A stretch of 5,354 nt of DNA, from assembly GCA_946543495.1 (NCBI GenBank), contig CAMNLS010000104.1:1-5354 (forward strand), in the 5' to 3' direction. Shown piece after piece: positions 5,341-5,354 of this stretch. Positions within the stretch are counted from its first letter, which is position 1. Each line of letters starts with the position of its first letter. The notes under the pieces were generated by a model. That model made no database searches. It saw nothing but the letters and a program-made list of their open reading frames with translations, and was not told where the DNA came from. The stretch comes from an uncultured Selenomonadales bacterium. Lineage in GTDB: Bacteria > Bacillota > Negativicutes > Selenomonadales > Selenomonadaceae. Made by a program: the position numbers and the translations under genes.

Positions 5341-5346
5341 TTTATA
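5341..5346 (-). promoter_or_regulatory. Possible -10 box of the LRR-RTX operon
   Basis: TATAAA on the minus strand, ending 7 bases before the terminator stem. If it is a -10 box, the transcript would start at the hairpin and the leader would be hairpin, U-tract and ribosome binding site. The -35 would lie outside the window. The same bases contain TAA (5344-5342), which could instead be the stop codon of an upstream gene. Confidence 0.25.
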
Positions 5347-5354
5347 AGATGAAC

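Overview
The window reads as chromosome from a Gram-negative-type Firmicute, most likely a Negativicutes/Selenomonadales member. This is inference, not a database result. It rests on strong AGGAGG-type ribosome binding sites, intermediate base composition, a large RTX protein of the type I secretion kind (which implies an outer membrane), and BspA-type leucine-rich repeats. As I recall them, the N-terminal segments of the two accessory proteins also resemble selenomonad proteins.

Layout, left to right. (1) 1-172, minus strand: the 5' part of hisI (phosphoribosyl-AMP cyclohydrolase), cut by the window edge. (2) 173-310: a divergent intergenic region with a good sigma70-type promoter on each strand. 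(3) 311-967, plus: a lipoprotein with a flavodoxin domain. (4) 1025-2008, plus: a membrane-anchored peptidoglycan glycosyltransferase (GT51 only) starting at TTG. Its ribosome binding site forms the 3' arm of a hairpin followed by nine Ts. (5) 2007-2032: a terminator for the minus-strand operon, overlapping the stop codon of the glycosyltransferase. (6) 2040-4064, minus: a 674-residue RTX protein with an HExxH...EGLAE zinc-protease domain and two RTX blocks, each followed by a related beta 'cap'. (7) 4080-5285, minus: a 401-residue BspA-like leucine-rich-repeat protein, 15 bp upstream of the RTX gene and in the same operon. (8) 5286-5354: a strong minus-strand terminator whose U-tract touches the ribosome binding site of the LRR gene.

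The left half is envelope and housekeeping material. The right half is an accessory two-gene operon that probably encodes surface or secreted proteins: an LRR binding-type protein and a calcium-dependent RTX protease. Neither has a Sec signal peptide. The RTX protein is expected to leave by type I secretion, but no transporter genes lie in the window. The most unusual feature is regulatory: two genes (GT51 and LRR) have terminator-like hairpins merged with their translation start regions. No RNA gene, insertion sequence or CRISPR array was seen.
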